Assembly (NCBI GenBank): GCA_025716815.1 | Contig: JAIXMN010000004.1 | Coordinates: forward strand, 930,001 to 994,000 | Length of the DNA stretch: 64,000 bases | Origin: Dichotomocladium elegans | Taxonomy: Eukaryota > Mucoromycota > Mucoromycetes > Mucorales > Lichtheimiaceae | Direction of reading: 5' to 3' | In this document: piece by piece, positions 46,684 to 58,822 of the stretch | How positions within the stretch are numbered: position 1 is the first letter of the stretch | Layout: each line of letters opens with the position of its first letter | Position numbers and translations under genes: made by a program | The notes under the pieces: model-generated | What the model was told of the DNA's origin: nothing | What the model saw: the letters and a program-made list of their open reading frames with translations, nothing else | Databases searched by the model: none

Positions 46684-48309
46684 TTGTCACCACAGTCTCC
46701 GCTGCTAACCGAAACTACCGGGCTTATCGTAGCTTTGATAGGAAGATCAAGAAGGGAGAGAGAGAGAGAGAGAGAAGGCAACGAAGAGTTGTAATCAACT
46801 TGTTCACTGAGTATACTTGTAGTAGTGTAGTTTGTATCTGAATATGATAGGTAAGGAGCAAAAACAGCAACAAAACATTAGAAGAGGGAATCCACCCCTC
46901 GTCCGTGCTTTAACACCATATCCGGGTGGGGGTTTATGGTTGTCGGCTGCTGCTGCGGTATTGCAGAAAACGAAAATATGTCAAAATCTCATCATATCGA
47001 TACCGGGTAGCTTTACTAAATGCTGTTGCTGGCCTTGTTCTGAATAATATTCGGCTGAAACTGCCATTATCATTACCTATGGTCGGACCGAGCATCAAGA
47101 AATGTTAATGCAACGTAAAAAGCGCCTCATGTCACTTTTAGTTCTGCGCTTAATCTTATCACTCAAAGTTTTTGTTATCATCTCGTATCTTAAAAGGGGA
47201 AAGGGGAAGGCGAACAAACGAATAGGAGAATCTGAAAATCTATTTCGACATGGACGGCTTTATAACAAAGACTGATACTCTGCTCGCTAATAAGTAAACG
47301 GTCCACGCTCAATGGGTCTATTATATTATGTACTCTGATGAATGGAGATATGTCTTACGCTATGACAAATGTCAGTAGAGTGGATGGATGCATATATATA
47401 TAGCATTGCTGACCTGCAAAAGCCTCTCGAAAGAAACCCTCGATATCGAGTAATGAATGATCAATAAAGTTTTATCGCGGATTCTTGATGAGTTCAATAG
47501 ACGTGATCAGCAAATCCCCCCCCCCAGGAGGTGGCCGGTTCACAATAAAAGGTCCTCACCCCAGTAAAACACACGTGATTTACTCCTTAATAATCTCCCC
47601 TGGTCGCTCTCTGAAAAATAAAGTAGTGTACAGGGCTTTTTTAGATACGGGAACTGATCGTCAATCGCACCCAATAATCTGCAATGCTCTGAATCAACTC
47701 TGTTTAGAGTCTAAGTAGAGTTAACAATATCAGTGTTACTTACCGTCTGGGTCCAAGCCAGATATCAGGTGATAATAAATCTCCATCGGTACGGCCTAGT
47801 TGGCCGATATGTATGCGGCGCATTATTCCGGTCATATCAGTATAGAATACAAGGGCGTTCATCAAAGATATGCTGCATGATGCGAGATAGTAGATATCCT
47901 TGTGTTGATTGTCCAAATCATTCGCTCTGAGCCATTGACAAGTTCCAACATGACTTTGTTTTGATATGCATAATTATAGGCATTGGCTTGATACCACGTG
48001 TCATCAGAGATCAGACATAGAGAAAGAACACATGACGCTTGGTTGACCACAGGCACCAGTTGAGCTTATAAGCCGTGTGCAAAGAGGCCCGGATGCAGCA
48101 TACTATGACGATAATGCTTGGAATCAAATCACTAAGCGCTGTGCAAGAAGACGGGACATTATCATAGAGGCTGACGTGACCGTTGTTTAGGAGGACTGTT
48201 CATAAGAAGCGAGTATACTGCTTAGAGCGAAAAAGAGTTGGAGGTAAGCGCCCTGGAGGTTGCTGCTCGGTGGTAATGCTTATGATGGTGTCGAGCCCTT
48301 GCATTTCTG
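46684..48309. other. 1.6-kb spacer, no gene recognised
   Basis: AT-rich with only short ORFs and a C10 run near 47516-47525. It separates the membrane-protein pair from the second Fanzor element. I looked on the minus strand for the missing NOT1 3' half and did not recognise it. Confidence 0.4.
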
Positions 48310-49189
48310 GAAGTCGCAGAATCACAAAAATTGAAGTCGAGTGTCGCCGAGAATCTTTACGTGTGGTGACAAAGCAAATGTCGCATAAATTGTATAAAGT
48401 TGTCGTATCAATAGGTAAAGAGATTTCGGATCGATGGATTGATACCCATTAGTCAGCTGGAAACACCAACTCTTTTAACTTAAACTCAAGGGATGGAAGG
48501 AGCGGAAGGGACTCCAGGAGCCCCTCCCTTCCATGACTCATCCATTACGGGCACAATTGGGCAATACTTCAAGGATAGTTGGTGTTAGAGTACAATAAAA
48601 CAAGTTAGTGTGGTGGTGATCATACCGAATGAGAACACACAGTAGATACGACGGCATGTGGATGACTTCTTTGTGGTGATCAATCATGCATGAACTCCAG
48701 CTCACCCATGGGATATGCGTAGAGTAGAGATAAAGAGGTAAGAATATGGTTATATTCGAATATAGTACAGATAGACTGTAAGAAAACTCAAAGGCTGACG
48801 ACACTTCCTCGGTACCTTTCAGTTCAATTCTAAGTTTGTGATTGGCCTGATGAAAGCAGGCGGTGCTCGGATTGATCCACCATCTCAGTGTATACGTTGG
48901 GATCTCATCAATGCATAAAACATTTGCACACTTCCTTTACTTTCACAACCCCATGCAGCTCTTCCAGCTCACAGAATCCATAAACTCGGCAAAAAGTCCC
49001 TTCCGGAAGGACCTAGCCCGACGTGAAAGGTTAAAGGGGGGTGAGCCCAACAATACAAGATCAGAAATCGAACGGCAAGGCACAAATATCATATTTGGTC
49101 CTAGATACTCAGATTGCATTACAGTCCGCCACAGAGGAAGACAAGAGCAGGCTGTCGATCCTGTCAGGACGAGGGGTTGTAAACCCTAC

Positions 49190-51110
49190 TCCACCCAATC
49201 TTCGGCGATCTGACCGCATGTTGGCACTCAATACGTTCATATGTGGCATCTGCTGGATCCCTCGCTACCACCAACCGCTGATGGACTTTGTGTCTGTTGT
49301 CCAGAGGACAACAACACACGCTTACAGCTTCGTCAAGTCCAATTTCCTTCGAACGAGGAAGCATGAGCCTAACTTCGACATCCAGCCGTTCACGCAAGAG
49401 AAGTTCTTTTCTGAGATGTGGCTGTCCATGCTGGACAAGGGGATTTGCCCCACCGATGGGGTTGTCGGTGACTGCCGGGCACTAGTCGTCAAGCTTTTGG
49501 ACGAGTACCTCGAGGCCACCCCCAATACCGACGGCCGATATTCAGGAACCCTCAGCAATACTCTACCTACGGAGCCAAGAAAATGTTTGTTGCAGTATGT
49601 AACAATAGCTACATGAGGTTTGGTCAGCACCTTCGACGCGCGGTCAACACTGTCCTGAATCTTCGGGCGCGGAAGGCGGCGATGATACGAGAGCTGAACA
49701 CACTCGACTGGACCGAGGAGCAAACACACCAGGACATCTAAGACACAATCACTCGCGATTAACCGCCAAGATGCCCAGAGGGAAGACATCGCCGTAGAGT
49801 CAGCGTTCCTTAGAGAAGCATATGTCTAGATCCGGCCGGATTTTGATACATGCCATGCAGAGCACCGGCTCGAGCAAGAATGCATTTATTGCGACGCACT
49901 CCTCCAACCATTTCCATGCTTTTGTGGAGCTTGTGCATGTCTTTCAATGTTTTCCTCTTCGCCGATCCTGCACCTCTTCCCATATGCAGATAGACACGAC
50001 GGTCCTCGTGCAACGCATCTTACGGAAGGTCAAGGCACCACGTGAGTCAGAGGTTGACTCTTGGAGAGATGCTTCTGACCTAAACTCCTCTGCGTTCCGA
50101 CACCAAAGAAGACGGTACGATTAAATTTCAGCGCACGATTCACACTGACGGAGTGGGCGTTACCGTTTTCAAGAGGTCGAACGGCCAACGACCATCGTAT
50201 GGAGCGAAGTTCAGAGGAGTTGAAGACGAGAAAAATTGTGCCAGCACTCTGACACCGCAGGAGCACCAGGACTTCTCCAATAGATGTGCCTCCATAGACC
50301 CTGGGAGGAGGGACGTTCTCTTCTGTTATTTACGAGAACTCCAGGGCAGAGCGCGGTGTCCATGAGAAGTTCCGAAATTTGTAAGACTAAAAAGACCGAT
50401 GGATTGCTGGAGCAGCTCAAGGATACGAATCATGAAGTCGCTCATGCCGAAGAACACATTGTTGCTGTTCAAGCATGTGCCTTGGACAGTACTGAATTAA
50501 ACCGCTTCCTGCTTACTCATTCCCAAGTGCTACCCATTCTCGAGAACTTCTACGCGAAAGTTGCCACCCAACAGGTTGACCCTAACATCTATTCCTCGAG
50601 CTCCGTCAGTGAGCATATTTCAACAAGCAACGAGCGGACAGAAGGCTTGTATATGACCTAAAGAGCAAGTTCGAGGCGGATTCTGTGTTATTGATAGGTA
50701 ATTGGTCCGCCCCGAACACGAGATATCACGAGCTAATCCGTGGTGTTGTCTTCCGGCACCTTCTCAAGCGTGGCGAGCACCGTTTCGACCTGTAATCGAT
50801 CGACGAGTTCAAGATCGGCAAATGTTGACGTACATGCGGGAACGAGAGCATTTCTACGTTCAGGATGGTGATGAATCCAGCGCCTTATCGATAAACCGAG
50901 AACCCCAACGCCATTTGCCATGGCCTGCGACGGTATGGAGATTTCTTAGGGTGGAAAGGCTTAAAATAGTAAAATCCAACATTTTCCTACTCTCTGTAGA
51001 TACACAAATCAAACCTGTACAGCAGGCATCGAAGAGGGCACCCCACATCGATTGTGGAACCGAAATATGGCAGCATGCCTGAACCGCACCATATTCTCAA
51101 GCACTTGTTG
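49190..51110 (+). pseudogene. Fanzor pseudogene
   Basis: Collinear with the Fanzor at 515-2711 but broken by several stops and frameshifts. Matching blocks: VQRTTTHAYSFVKSNFL, QEKFFSEMWLSMLD, YMRFGQHLRRAVNTVLNLRA, FLREAYV, IHTDGVGVTVFKRSNG, SIDPGRRDVLFC (RuvC-I Asp kept) and GNWSAPNTRYHELIRG. The zinc finger is damaged (TGA in place of the second residue after GKC). RuvC-III reads LWNRNMAACLN, so the catalytic Asp is Asn. The intron (50933-50999) is retained at the same codon. This copy cannot encode an active nuclease. Confidence 0.82.
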
Positions 51111-51129
51111 GAGCTGTCAGGAATCTACT

Positions 51130-51149
51130 ATGCTGGTTATCGCCGGCAT
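51130..51149 (+). ncRNA. Candidate guide-RNA scaffold hairpin of Fanzor element 2
   Basis: ATGCTGG-TTATCG-CCGGCAT has the same 6-nt loop as the hairpin at 2731-2750. Five of seven stem pairs are replaced but still paired, one as a G-T wobble, and an eighth pair (T51129-A51150) extends it. Its position, just after the RuvC-III coding part, is equivalent. Confidence 0.5.
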
Positions 51150-51559
51150 ATATCTTGCTAGCGTAGGGGTAAGTGAAAGGGTAAGAGGGTAGAATGGCTG
51201 TTTTTTTTGGCTGCCTAGCGAATATCAATCTTTCTTTACCCATCTATGCGACAACATTTTGTATTTTAATCCGACATTTATTTTATCTTTTTATGCGTCA
51301 AAATTTTCTTCTCTTTACAAAGTTATTTAACCAAAAATTCCTATGATTTCAGCCGAACTCGCTCTTTTAATCTTCAAAGTCACTAGCATTTATCTACTGA
51401 GGTTGACTGTACATGTACACGGTGATTTGAGGATCAAATACATGGAGCAATACTTGCCGATGATATTAGGGTTCATCGAGGATTCCGTTATTAAAAACAA
51501 CTCAGAAGCAATCTTGTTTGGTCCAGGGGATTTAACACATATCTCTAAATCACCTGCGG

Positions 51560-54500
51560 TAGTCTTATTCCTGACGATGCCCTTGATGAGGTTTGAAGGC
51601 GTCTATTTTGTAATAATGAGCTAGCTTGGATTTCTATGTAAAGATCAGCAAATGCGCAAGTTGTTAAATATCCCTCAATAGCGTACCGTTAACCTCAATG
51701 GATATAGTCTTGCATAGAACCTCGATTTCGAATTTAAGATTGAGTTTAAGATTGGCATGCCGATATAGTTCAGCGAGCAGTTTCACAATCGCCATAAGCC
51801 ATGGATTAGGAGGCTTGAAAACCACGCTTCTGTTGCACTGCTCCAACACCTTGCAGACGAACGGAATTACAACAATAAGACGATCATTATCGAAACCCTC
51901 AAGTAGTAGCTCCTATACAAAACCATTAGCGTCGCTGCCTTTTTACAGTCTCGGATACATACCTTGAAATCAAGGTGCTTGTGTTTTATTGGCCTGCTGC
52001 GAGCAAGCGTTAGTCCTCCCAACCAAGATCCTAGATTCTTTAGCAAGTTTCTCTCGGAAGATGAAGTTACCGTCTTCTCCGAGTTTAGAAGGGCTTGGAT
52101 ATTGATAAATGTCTCACGTAATACATGTTGATACAGTAACCTGCTATCAAGCAAATCCAGTAATAGCAAATAAAGCTCATGGTAATTCGGCTCGAGGCTG
52201 ACTCGCTTCTGCACAAGGTAGTTGCTGAACCATCGGTATGCGGATTTGTTGAGGGATATTGCGAGTTCCGCAAATTTCTCATCGATATTGTGAGACGCCA
52301 CATTATTGATGATAAACATAATCCTGTCTTGTATGGACTCAGCGGGAGATTCATAAACCTCTCTGTCGTCTGTCGCAGGTTGGGGTATATGGATCGCAGT
52401 AAAAGAAAACTGCGACACAGCGTTGTCGTTATTCAGAGGTACAGGAAGCGTTGATTGTTGAAATAATGTGGGTGCGTCTTGCAGTTGAAGTTGTGGTGTT
52501 CGTACGATGGCAATAAGATAGCGCATTAAATCACCATTCGATTGCCGCATATGAGGGATCTGGAGTATGTTGAGACAAAATTGCGGCCATTCGGCCAGAC
52601 GCGACTGGAAACGAAGGAGCGTTTGATGGCCAAAGTTGAACATCTTTGATCCAACTGGGTGGCGCACTGCATCAAGTATACATTGGAGAGCAACGCCAAG
52701 CGACATAGATGGCATGAGATGATGCTGGATCAATGATCCAAAAAGAGCGCTTGTGATAGATAGTTCTTTTTCTGGATACTTGGGGAAGAATTGATATTCG
52801 TCAAGGAGGATATGAATCATGCAAGCATAGACGTCTTGATCACGAGGATTTTTAGATTGCTTGAGCTTGGTAAGCAGCTCGGTCATTTCATCGATTGACA
52901 TTTCACCACTGTATATCTTTTCATAATACGAGTTCGCCTCTCTGTCCACATCTGCACTGAATGGCAATTCGACTTCTGTCACCTTATTCACTGCATTCCA
53001 CGAAGCGTTGCTAAGCATTGGGTTTGTTTGTATACATATGCTGTGGACGATGTTAAGGCGTTCTGTGTTCTCTGGGCCCATTTGACTAAGCAGAATGAAA
53101 CAGTGGTCAGGTAGTTGACTAAAAACGGGTAAAGCACAGTTTTAAGTTTACCTTTCAGAAAGAACCCTCAAGAAGGTGTTTGCCGTTTCAGGCAGCAGAG
53201 TATCATCGCTTTGGCGTGAATTCTTATCTTGATAAGTCCTCTCAGTCACCATCTTCTGGCTTAAAAACTCCAAACACGCATGTATAAAGGTATCCTTGTG
53301 TTTCGCGATCTGTTCCCGCAGCCATTTATCCAGATTGAGAAGGTCTTTCTGGGATGCAAGCGCTGCAAGATCAATCGTAAAGAAGAAAGGTTGGTGACCA
53401 AGGACAGTCGATAAGATCTGAAATGCGATCGTTGGTTATTTTCCTCATTCATTAAACATACACACACCTTCAATTCGTGCAATATGTCCAGGATACGTGA
53501 CAGCGAAGCACTGTCGGTTTCATACATCTCCAGTATACTTTTGAAGAAGAGGTTTGGATTGAGAAGCCACAGTTTGGTTAAAACCAGAGAATTGCTTGGA
53601 TGTCCCGTCAGAAAGAAGAGCAGCAGCCGACTAAGTATCTCCTTCTGATACAATAACAGGGGATTCTAAGGAACGGGTTAGTATATCCGTTCGGAAGTAG
53701 TGTACCTATAATATATTACCTGTGCCTGAAGGAAGCCAAGAAAAACTAACTCGGGAGATATACTGACCATCATCTCAATAAAGACCTTCACTTCAAGTGA
53801 CACTGCAGTGTCAGAAAGTCCCAAAACGCATTCAATCAAGTCCAAGGAATTAAGTTGGGATTTGTAGAGCTCTAAAGCCGTATTGCGCACATTCAAACTA
53901 GAATTCGAGAAGTCCTCCAACTCAATGACCTTGTAGTCAGAAGATTCAGCAGTACTGAGGATGTCTGTGGGTGCTCTTGCCATTTGGTATAAGGCGCTAA
54001 GCTGGCCTTTTAAATTACGCCATTTCCCAAAAAACATATTAATAGGGAAAGGCCCTGCTCCCTACAACGATGCTTGCATGAGTTATGTCGCACACTTACT
54101 CTGATCTGCTAATATTCACCCTTGGACTTTGCCTCCATGCTCGGACGAGAATCTCTAAGCCTTTTACATCGTACAAAAAGAAATGGGGATAATCGAAATT
54201 CTCGATCACCCTCATCCAATCAATATCTGGTACCTAAGGAAACTTTGGGGTCAGGTACCATCCCATTCAATCCTTCTTGCTCTCGTGGACTGCTGGATAC
54301 CTTCTCTTGGATGACGGTGACGAAATTTTCTACGTTCCAATTCGACTCAACAGGAGATCCATTGCCCACTCCACTCATATTGGTGTATGTGCGAGCCATA
54401 AATCCAAGCGCGACAGCGACATCCTTTTCCATCGGCCAGACGTCCCCAAATAGCTTCCGTAGTGAGTCGAGTGAGCTGCAGCATTCATACCCAGCTTCTA

Positions 54501-55538
54501 GCATCCGTTTACTTAGAAGGCTTTCTCTCCATTCCTCGTCATTCACATCGTTTCTATATAATCCATTAATGCATATCTGAGAGAACCATCCTCGCATTTT
54601 TTAAAGATGCTTGGCACACATACTTGGCTCTCGCTCGTCTTTGGATGTCTTGTGCCATGTTAATGATATTTTCATCGGTACAATGTTCAGGAATCAAGTG
54701 GGCGAACATCTGGATATCTTCAAGACTGAAGAACTCAAAGCCGGACGAGGTACATTTGTTGATTGCATCGACGCACCAGAAAAGTAATATTCCTGGAAGG
54801 GTGCCAAGGTTCGAAAGCTGATCGATGGTATTCTTAAATTTGATAGACGCTATTGTTTTGGCTACACAGGAGTAAAAATGAGCGCGAATCCATCCCTGTG
54901 GTTCTAACCGGGATTACCTTGCTCTGCAACAGCATCACTTGCAGTCAAATACAGCAGAGATGACAATACAAATTGCTCAAAACTGTCCAACCGGAGCTGC
55001 GTGAAAAACGAGTCGAGTTCTATAAGCGACGCTGCCGAGTCGGATTTACAGAATTGTGAAAAAGTTTCAGCAAATGTCACGAATGCTTTCATCGAGTTAT
55101 TGTCACTGGTGTTTTTAGAAGTAGCCGTTCCAATCATTTCCCTGAGCTGCAAAAGCTGGGGACACCTGTCCATTGGGTCCTGAGGTTGCTTGTAAAGCCC
55201 TGTAAGAAGAAAACGGATGAGGTGTTGCCGGATATCTTCGCCGTAGGTCTCGACAAGCTATATAGAAGCATAACACAGAATTAGTGTTGTCTATCCTCAT
55301 GATAGCAATAAGCGCATTTCGATAACCGAGACGCAAAATATAGTGATATTACACCCACCCCTTTCATCTCCGGAGCAATCTTTGCATAGTTCTCTGTGGT
55401 CAGGTTAGAAGCCAGCAATCCGATTTGTGCCTTGACGATCCGGGCTAAGGTAGAAAGATGGGCTTTTGATGCAGGATTCTGAAGTGGTGAGATTGACGAG
55501 GGAACTGCACAGGTGAGATTATCTGGATCACTGCTCAT
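51560..55538 (-). CDS. NOT1 (CCR4-NOT scaffold), 3' half missing
   Basis: The multi-exon minus-strand gene starts at [15 protein letters not shown] (55538; exon 1 55538-55359). Blocks in order: [100 protein letters not shown] (MIF4G-like CAF1-binding domain), [40 protein letters not shown]; and [18 protein letters not shown]. It reads on to about [15 protein letters not shown] near 51600 and then degenerates. The CAF40-binding and C-terminal NOT-module regions expected next (roughly 900 residues) are not seen. A Fanzor element end lies about 200 bp further. NOT1 is essential in yeasts, so an intact copy elsewhere is likely. Confidence 0.8.
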
Positions 55539-56048
55539 AGTTGTTGATCACAGGGCATGACGACGTGTACGATGACACGAATCGAATGCAATTGAATAGG
55601 GCTCACTACTGAAAGAAAGCACGAGGGAGATCCAGTTGGTTCGCGACAAACTGGAGATTGACGATGCACGATTATCTCAGAGAAGATAGAACAACTAGTA
55701 TAGTCGTATGCCGAGTTTTAATGATCTTGGATGAACAGACAAACAATGAATGTGGAAGGAGAAGCGTAAGAGCTGGGCAGGTTACTACACCGGGAATACT
55801 GTAAAGTTGGTCACGCATCCCGCCAAATCGAACGCGCTGTATCGGTGATGAATTCGTAGCAAATAGATCCGAATCCGAGGTTTACGCCAATGTGCTTTGT
55901 CAGTTTGCTTCTCGTTGCAGGTATTGTTTACAGTAATGTTCCCTAATATGCCAGCTATTTCCTCTATTTCCATAACTCCTGCGTCCGTAGTAACAATCTA
56001 CCAAAGCGGTTTAAGTAGCGGAAACTATTGACTGCCATCTGAAACATA
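55539..56048. other. NOT1 promoter region
   Basis: About 500 nt between the NOT1 start and the left end of the Tc1/mariner element. No coding region seen. Confidence 0.4.
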
Positions 56049-56213
56049 CACTATTTTCCAAAAACCACCCCAGTTCTGAAGTCGCAAGATCACAAAAATA
56101 AAACCAGAAATCTTTACGCATACACGGAAAGACGTCGCACAAAAGAAGCTTCCATCCTTTTAAAAATTCATCCTTACGATTCTTTCGCTTTTATACACTT
56201 TTACATTCTGAAA

Positions 56214-57345
56214 TGAGCAATTTATCTTTTTGCAAGGTGGTCCAAGGTCATGTCGGTTATGAGCGCGACTATCCTGAACCTATGGACTATGATGTTGATG
56301 AAAATGTACTTTCTGCAATCCATTTGTTCTCGCACTGAATATATGCGTAGTATATCTTGTAGAGATAACTCTGATCTCACTACCACAGACGTTCAGATGA
56401 AAGAAGCAGTGATCAATCGCAATTACCCAGTGTACACTGACCACGACAAGGTTAGATTCTTCAAACGGACGTTTGAGAAGGTCTTGAGTGCTTCAGCTGC
56501 TAGGAATCCATGTTCGTTCAGCCCGACGATGGGCATTACAGTACGAGAAAGCCTCTGACAGCATCTTTAAGAAACCTAATGCGAGGAGTCGTTCGCGTAT
56601 TCTCAATGAAGACCATACGAGATTTATTTTAGAGTGTGTTGATGAGAATCCATCGATTGTCCTAGAACAGCTGATGGAGCAATTGCTCCAAAGATTTGAG
56701 GGTCTCAAAGTATCTAAAGCGACGCTCCATCGATTTATGAAGAAAGAATGCAACTTGTCATTGAAAATGGCTCGATTTCAGCCTGTAGATAGGAATAATT
56801 CTGTTGAAGATCCGAGAGCGTCTTGGCTGGGTGCGTAAATGGGACAGGACCAACATCGACTTTAGAAAAAATGCGTTTTTCTTGATGAGTCTGAATTCCG
56901 TATTAATATGAAACGCAGCATGGCATGGTCCAAGAAAGGGACTCCTGTAGTGTCACAATACCAAAGATAAGAGCAAAGAAAACCACAATCTTGAGAGCAA
57001 CCTCTGAATCAGGCATCAATAAATGTAGCTTGAGACTCCCGCAGCTACCAACCAAAAAGGAAGAGGACAGGTCAATCTGAAGTGGCGAGCAGAGGAACAG
57101 TAACTGGACATTATGTCAACTTCCTTAAGGCTACGATGGACGAGATGGATACGTATGAAAATATAAAGGGCCATTATTTGGTAATGGATAATCCCCCTAT
57201 CCATAAGGCCGAGGATTACTCTAAAACATCGAGTGTCGAGGATATCGATGTGCTCATCTTCCACCCTACTCGCCTGAACGCAATCCGATTGAGTTGTTTT
57301 GGTCAGTTGTCAAGAGCAAAGTAAAAGGCAATAGGTTACCATTGT
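56214..57345 (+). pseudogene. Tc1/mariner-type transposase remnant (DDE)
   Basis: An HTH-like N-terminal part (NARSRSRILNEDHTRFILEC, VSKATLHRFMKKE) leads to FLDESEFRINMKRSMAWSKKG (first Asp), YLVMDNPPIHK (second Asp) and SPERNPIELFWSVVKSKVKG (Glu). The acidic triad is visible but spread over three frames with stops (for example after VVSQYQR), so it is inactive. Confidence 0.78.
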
Positions 57346-57624
57346 TTAATTCTGCAATCTTTAATATTGCGGATCCTCTGTAGCTAACGATATAAGCCTA
57401 ACTCAAGTGCCTCGAGAGGAGAGAATACGGGCTTTGGGTGGGGTCGTGGGTTGGCTGCACCCGCACAGTGGTGCTTGTGTTTTCGTCTACTTCCTCCGTT
57501 GCTTCCCCTGATGCTTCTAGCGCTGGTGTTGTTGTTGATCCGTTGTCGTCCCTCCTCATTTCTTCCTCCAACCCTTCCGCCGTCGATGCTCAACAGCTCC
57601 GGATACTTCCTTTCCTCTTTCTTC

Positions 57625-57646
57625 TACCATTGCTACCGTAATGGTA
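57625..57646 (+). repeat. Inverted repeat near the right end of the Tc1/mariner element
   Basis: TACCATT-GCTACCGT-AATGGTA is a perfect 7-bp stem placed about 18 nt before the shared GTAAGTT block. It is comparable in position to the Fanzor hairpins but has a different loop. Confidence 0.5.
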
Positions 57647-57854
57647 CACCTGGCTACCTTAGTGGTAAGTTGAAGAGTAAGAGCAGGACTGATATTTTCT
57701 GTTGACTAACGGGTATGTCTCCGGCCTTCTTTATCCATGCGACAAATTTTACGCTTTTGTTGCGACATTGTATTATATTTTTGTGCGACATTTTATTTTA
57801 CTTTATATGTGTATAATTTTCCTCCCTTACGAAATTTATTTTGAAAATAAAGTA

Positions 57855-58822
57855 CGATATCGGGCGTGTAAGCAATCATGGTACAAGACGGCTAATCACG
57901 ATTGGATGTACTGTATCAGGTCAATTGAAAGAGCATGTTGCAGGTAATCCTACCTCTTTCTGTAAGAAACCAATCCTCGAATGAACAATTCTTGGCAGAA
58001 GAGTGCCCAAACTTCCACGTCTCTTATACTCCATTGGGCGTCGTAGATATCGGAGAAGCAGAATAAGGCCAATGCATAATTACTATTATACAGATATTTG
58101 ACAAGTACTATATTTTAAAATGGTAAGCTTGCACTGGATGAGGACTGGAGCGCTTTCTGAGCAAAGGGGAACACAATGATTGTTTCATTCAACGGACGAA
58201 CCATTTTCGTCTGTGTAACCGCGGCCATGTAACGCAAAAAGCTCAATACGAAGGCCATACCTCAAATAGTCTGATGCGCTTTAGGATGTAAACAACTAGT
58301 TACTTCGGCTTTATACTTTATTGCCTGCGGATGCAATATTTATCGAAAATTGTTAAGCTCACAACAGCGATCCGTTTGCTTATTCACTTATTAGCAACAG
58401 GCCTTGGGGAAGTAAATAACGACCATCTGCCTGTTCTTGATTACATTTTGGCTGCTCTTATTCATAGAAATGATCCTACGAGCATTATAGACAGTGTTTC
58501 TGTTACGTTCGTTCCTGAAACTGCAATATTAAAAACCGGGAGCTCAATATGATAATGTAGAAAGCGAAGCATATTGTGTGAACAAATCACACCTCCACCT
58601 TGATATGAAGACACGAGCGAAGCCGTCAGCATTTTCATGATTGTCTAATATTCCGTATTGAGCGGGAATCCGAAGGCGTTTGGGGGTTGGATCCATGTTT
58701 GTTCAAACAACGTGCTCTCCCCAATTAAACTTTGGTTGCACCAATACTGCTTTACTACAGCTGCTTTACTTCTTCTCTCACTCCCCTTCCAGTCCTTCAA
58801 AGTTAGTCCTGCTTTACGTGGT
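57855..58822. other. Spacer, no gene recognised
   Basis: AT-rich between the mariner-type element and the serine-rich protein gene. It has only short ORFs and a pyrimidine-rich stretch (58765-58795) just before the next start codon. Confidence 0.4.

Larger units (their letters stand above)
48310..51335 (+). mobile_element. Degraded Fanzor element 2
   Basis: The left terminal region at 48310-48420 (GAAGTCGCAGAATCACAAAAAT, then GTCGCATAAATTGTATAAAG and TTGTCGTATCAATAGGTAAA) is the inverse of the CGACA-type right ends. Its inner half matches the reverse complement of the right end of Fanzor element 1. The right terminal region is about 51171-51335 (GCGACAACATTTTG, CCGACATTTATTTTATC). Exact ends and target duplication could not be fixed because the outermost bases have diverged. 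Confidence 0.65.
56049..57852 (+). mobile_element. Tc1/mariner-type element, TA-flanked
   Basis: The left end is CACTATTTTC preceded by TA (56047-56048). The right end is GAAAATAAAG followed by TA (57853-57854), whose reverse complement CTTTATTTTC matches the left end except for two bases. Subterminal GTCGCA (56080-56085, 56135-56139) and CGACA motifs (three copies, 57730-57805) follow. TA target duplication and a DDE transposase are the Tc1/mariner signature. The right ~190 nt are clearly homologous to the right end of Fanzor element 1. Confidence 0.75.

Noticed and set aside
47485..47718. Retroviral-type protease-like motif (AFLDTGTDRQS) suggesting a retrotransposon
   Set aside because: It is a short ORF with no flanking reverse transcriptase or repeat, so a chance match is more likely.
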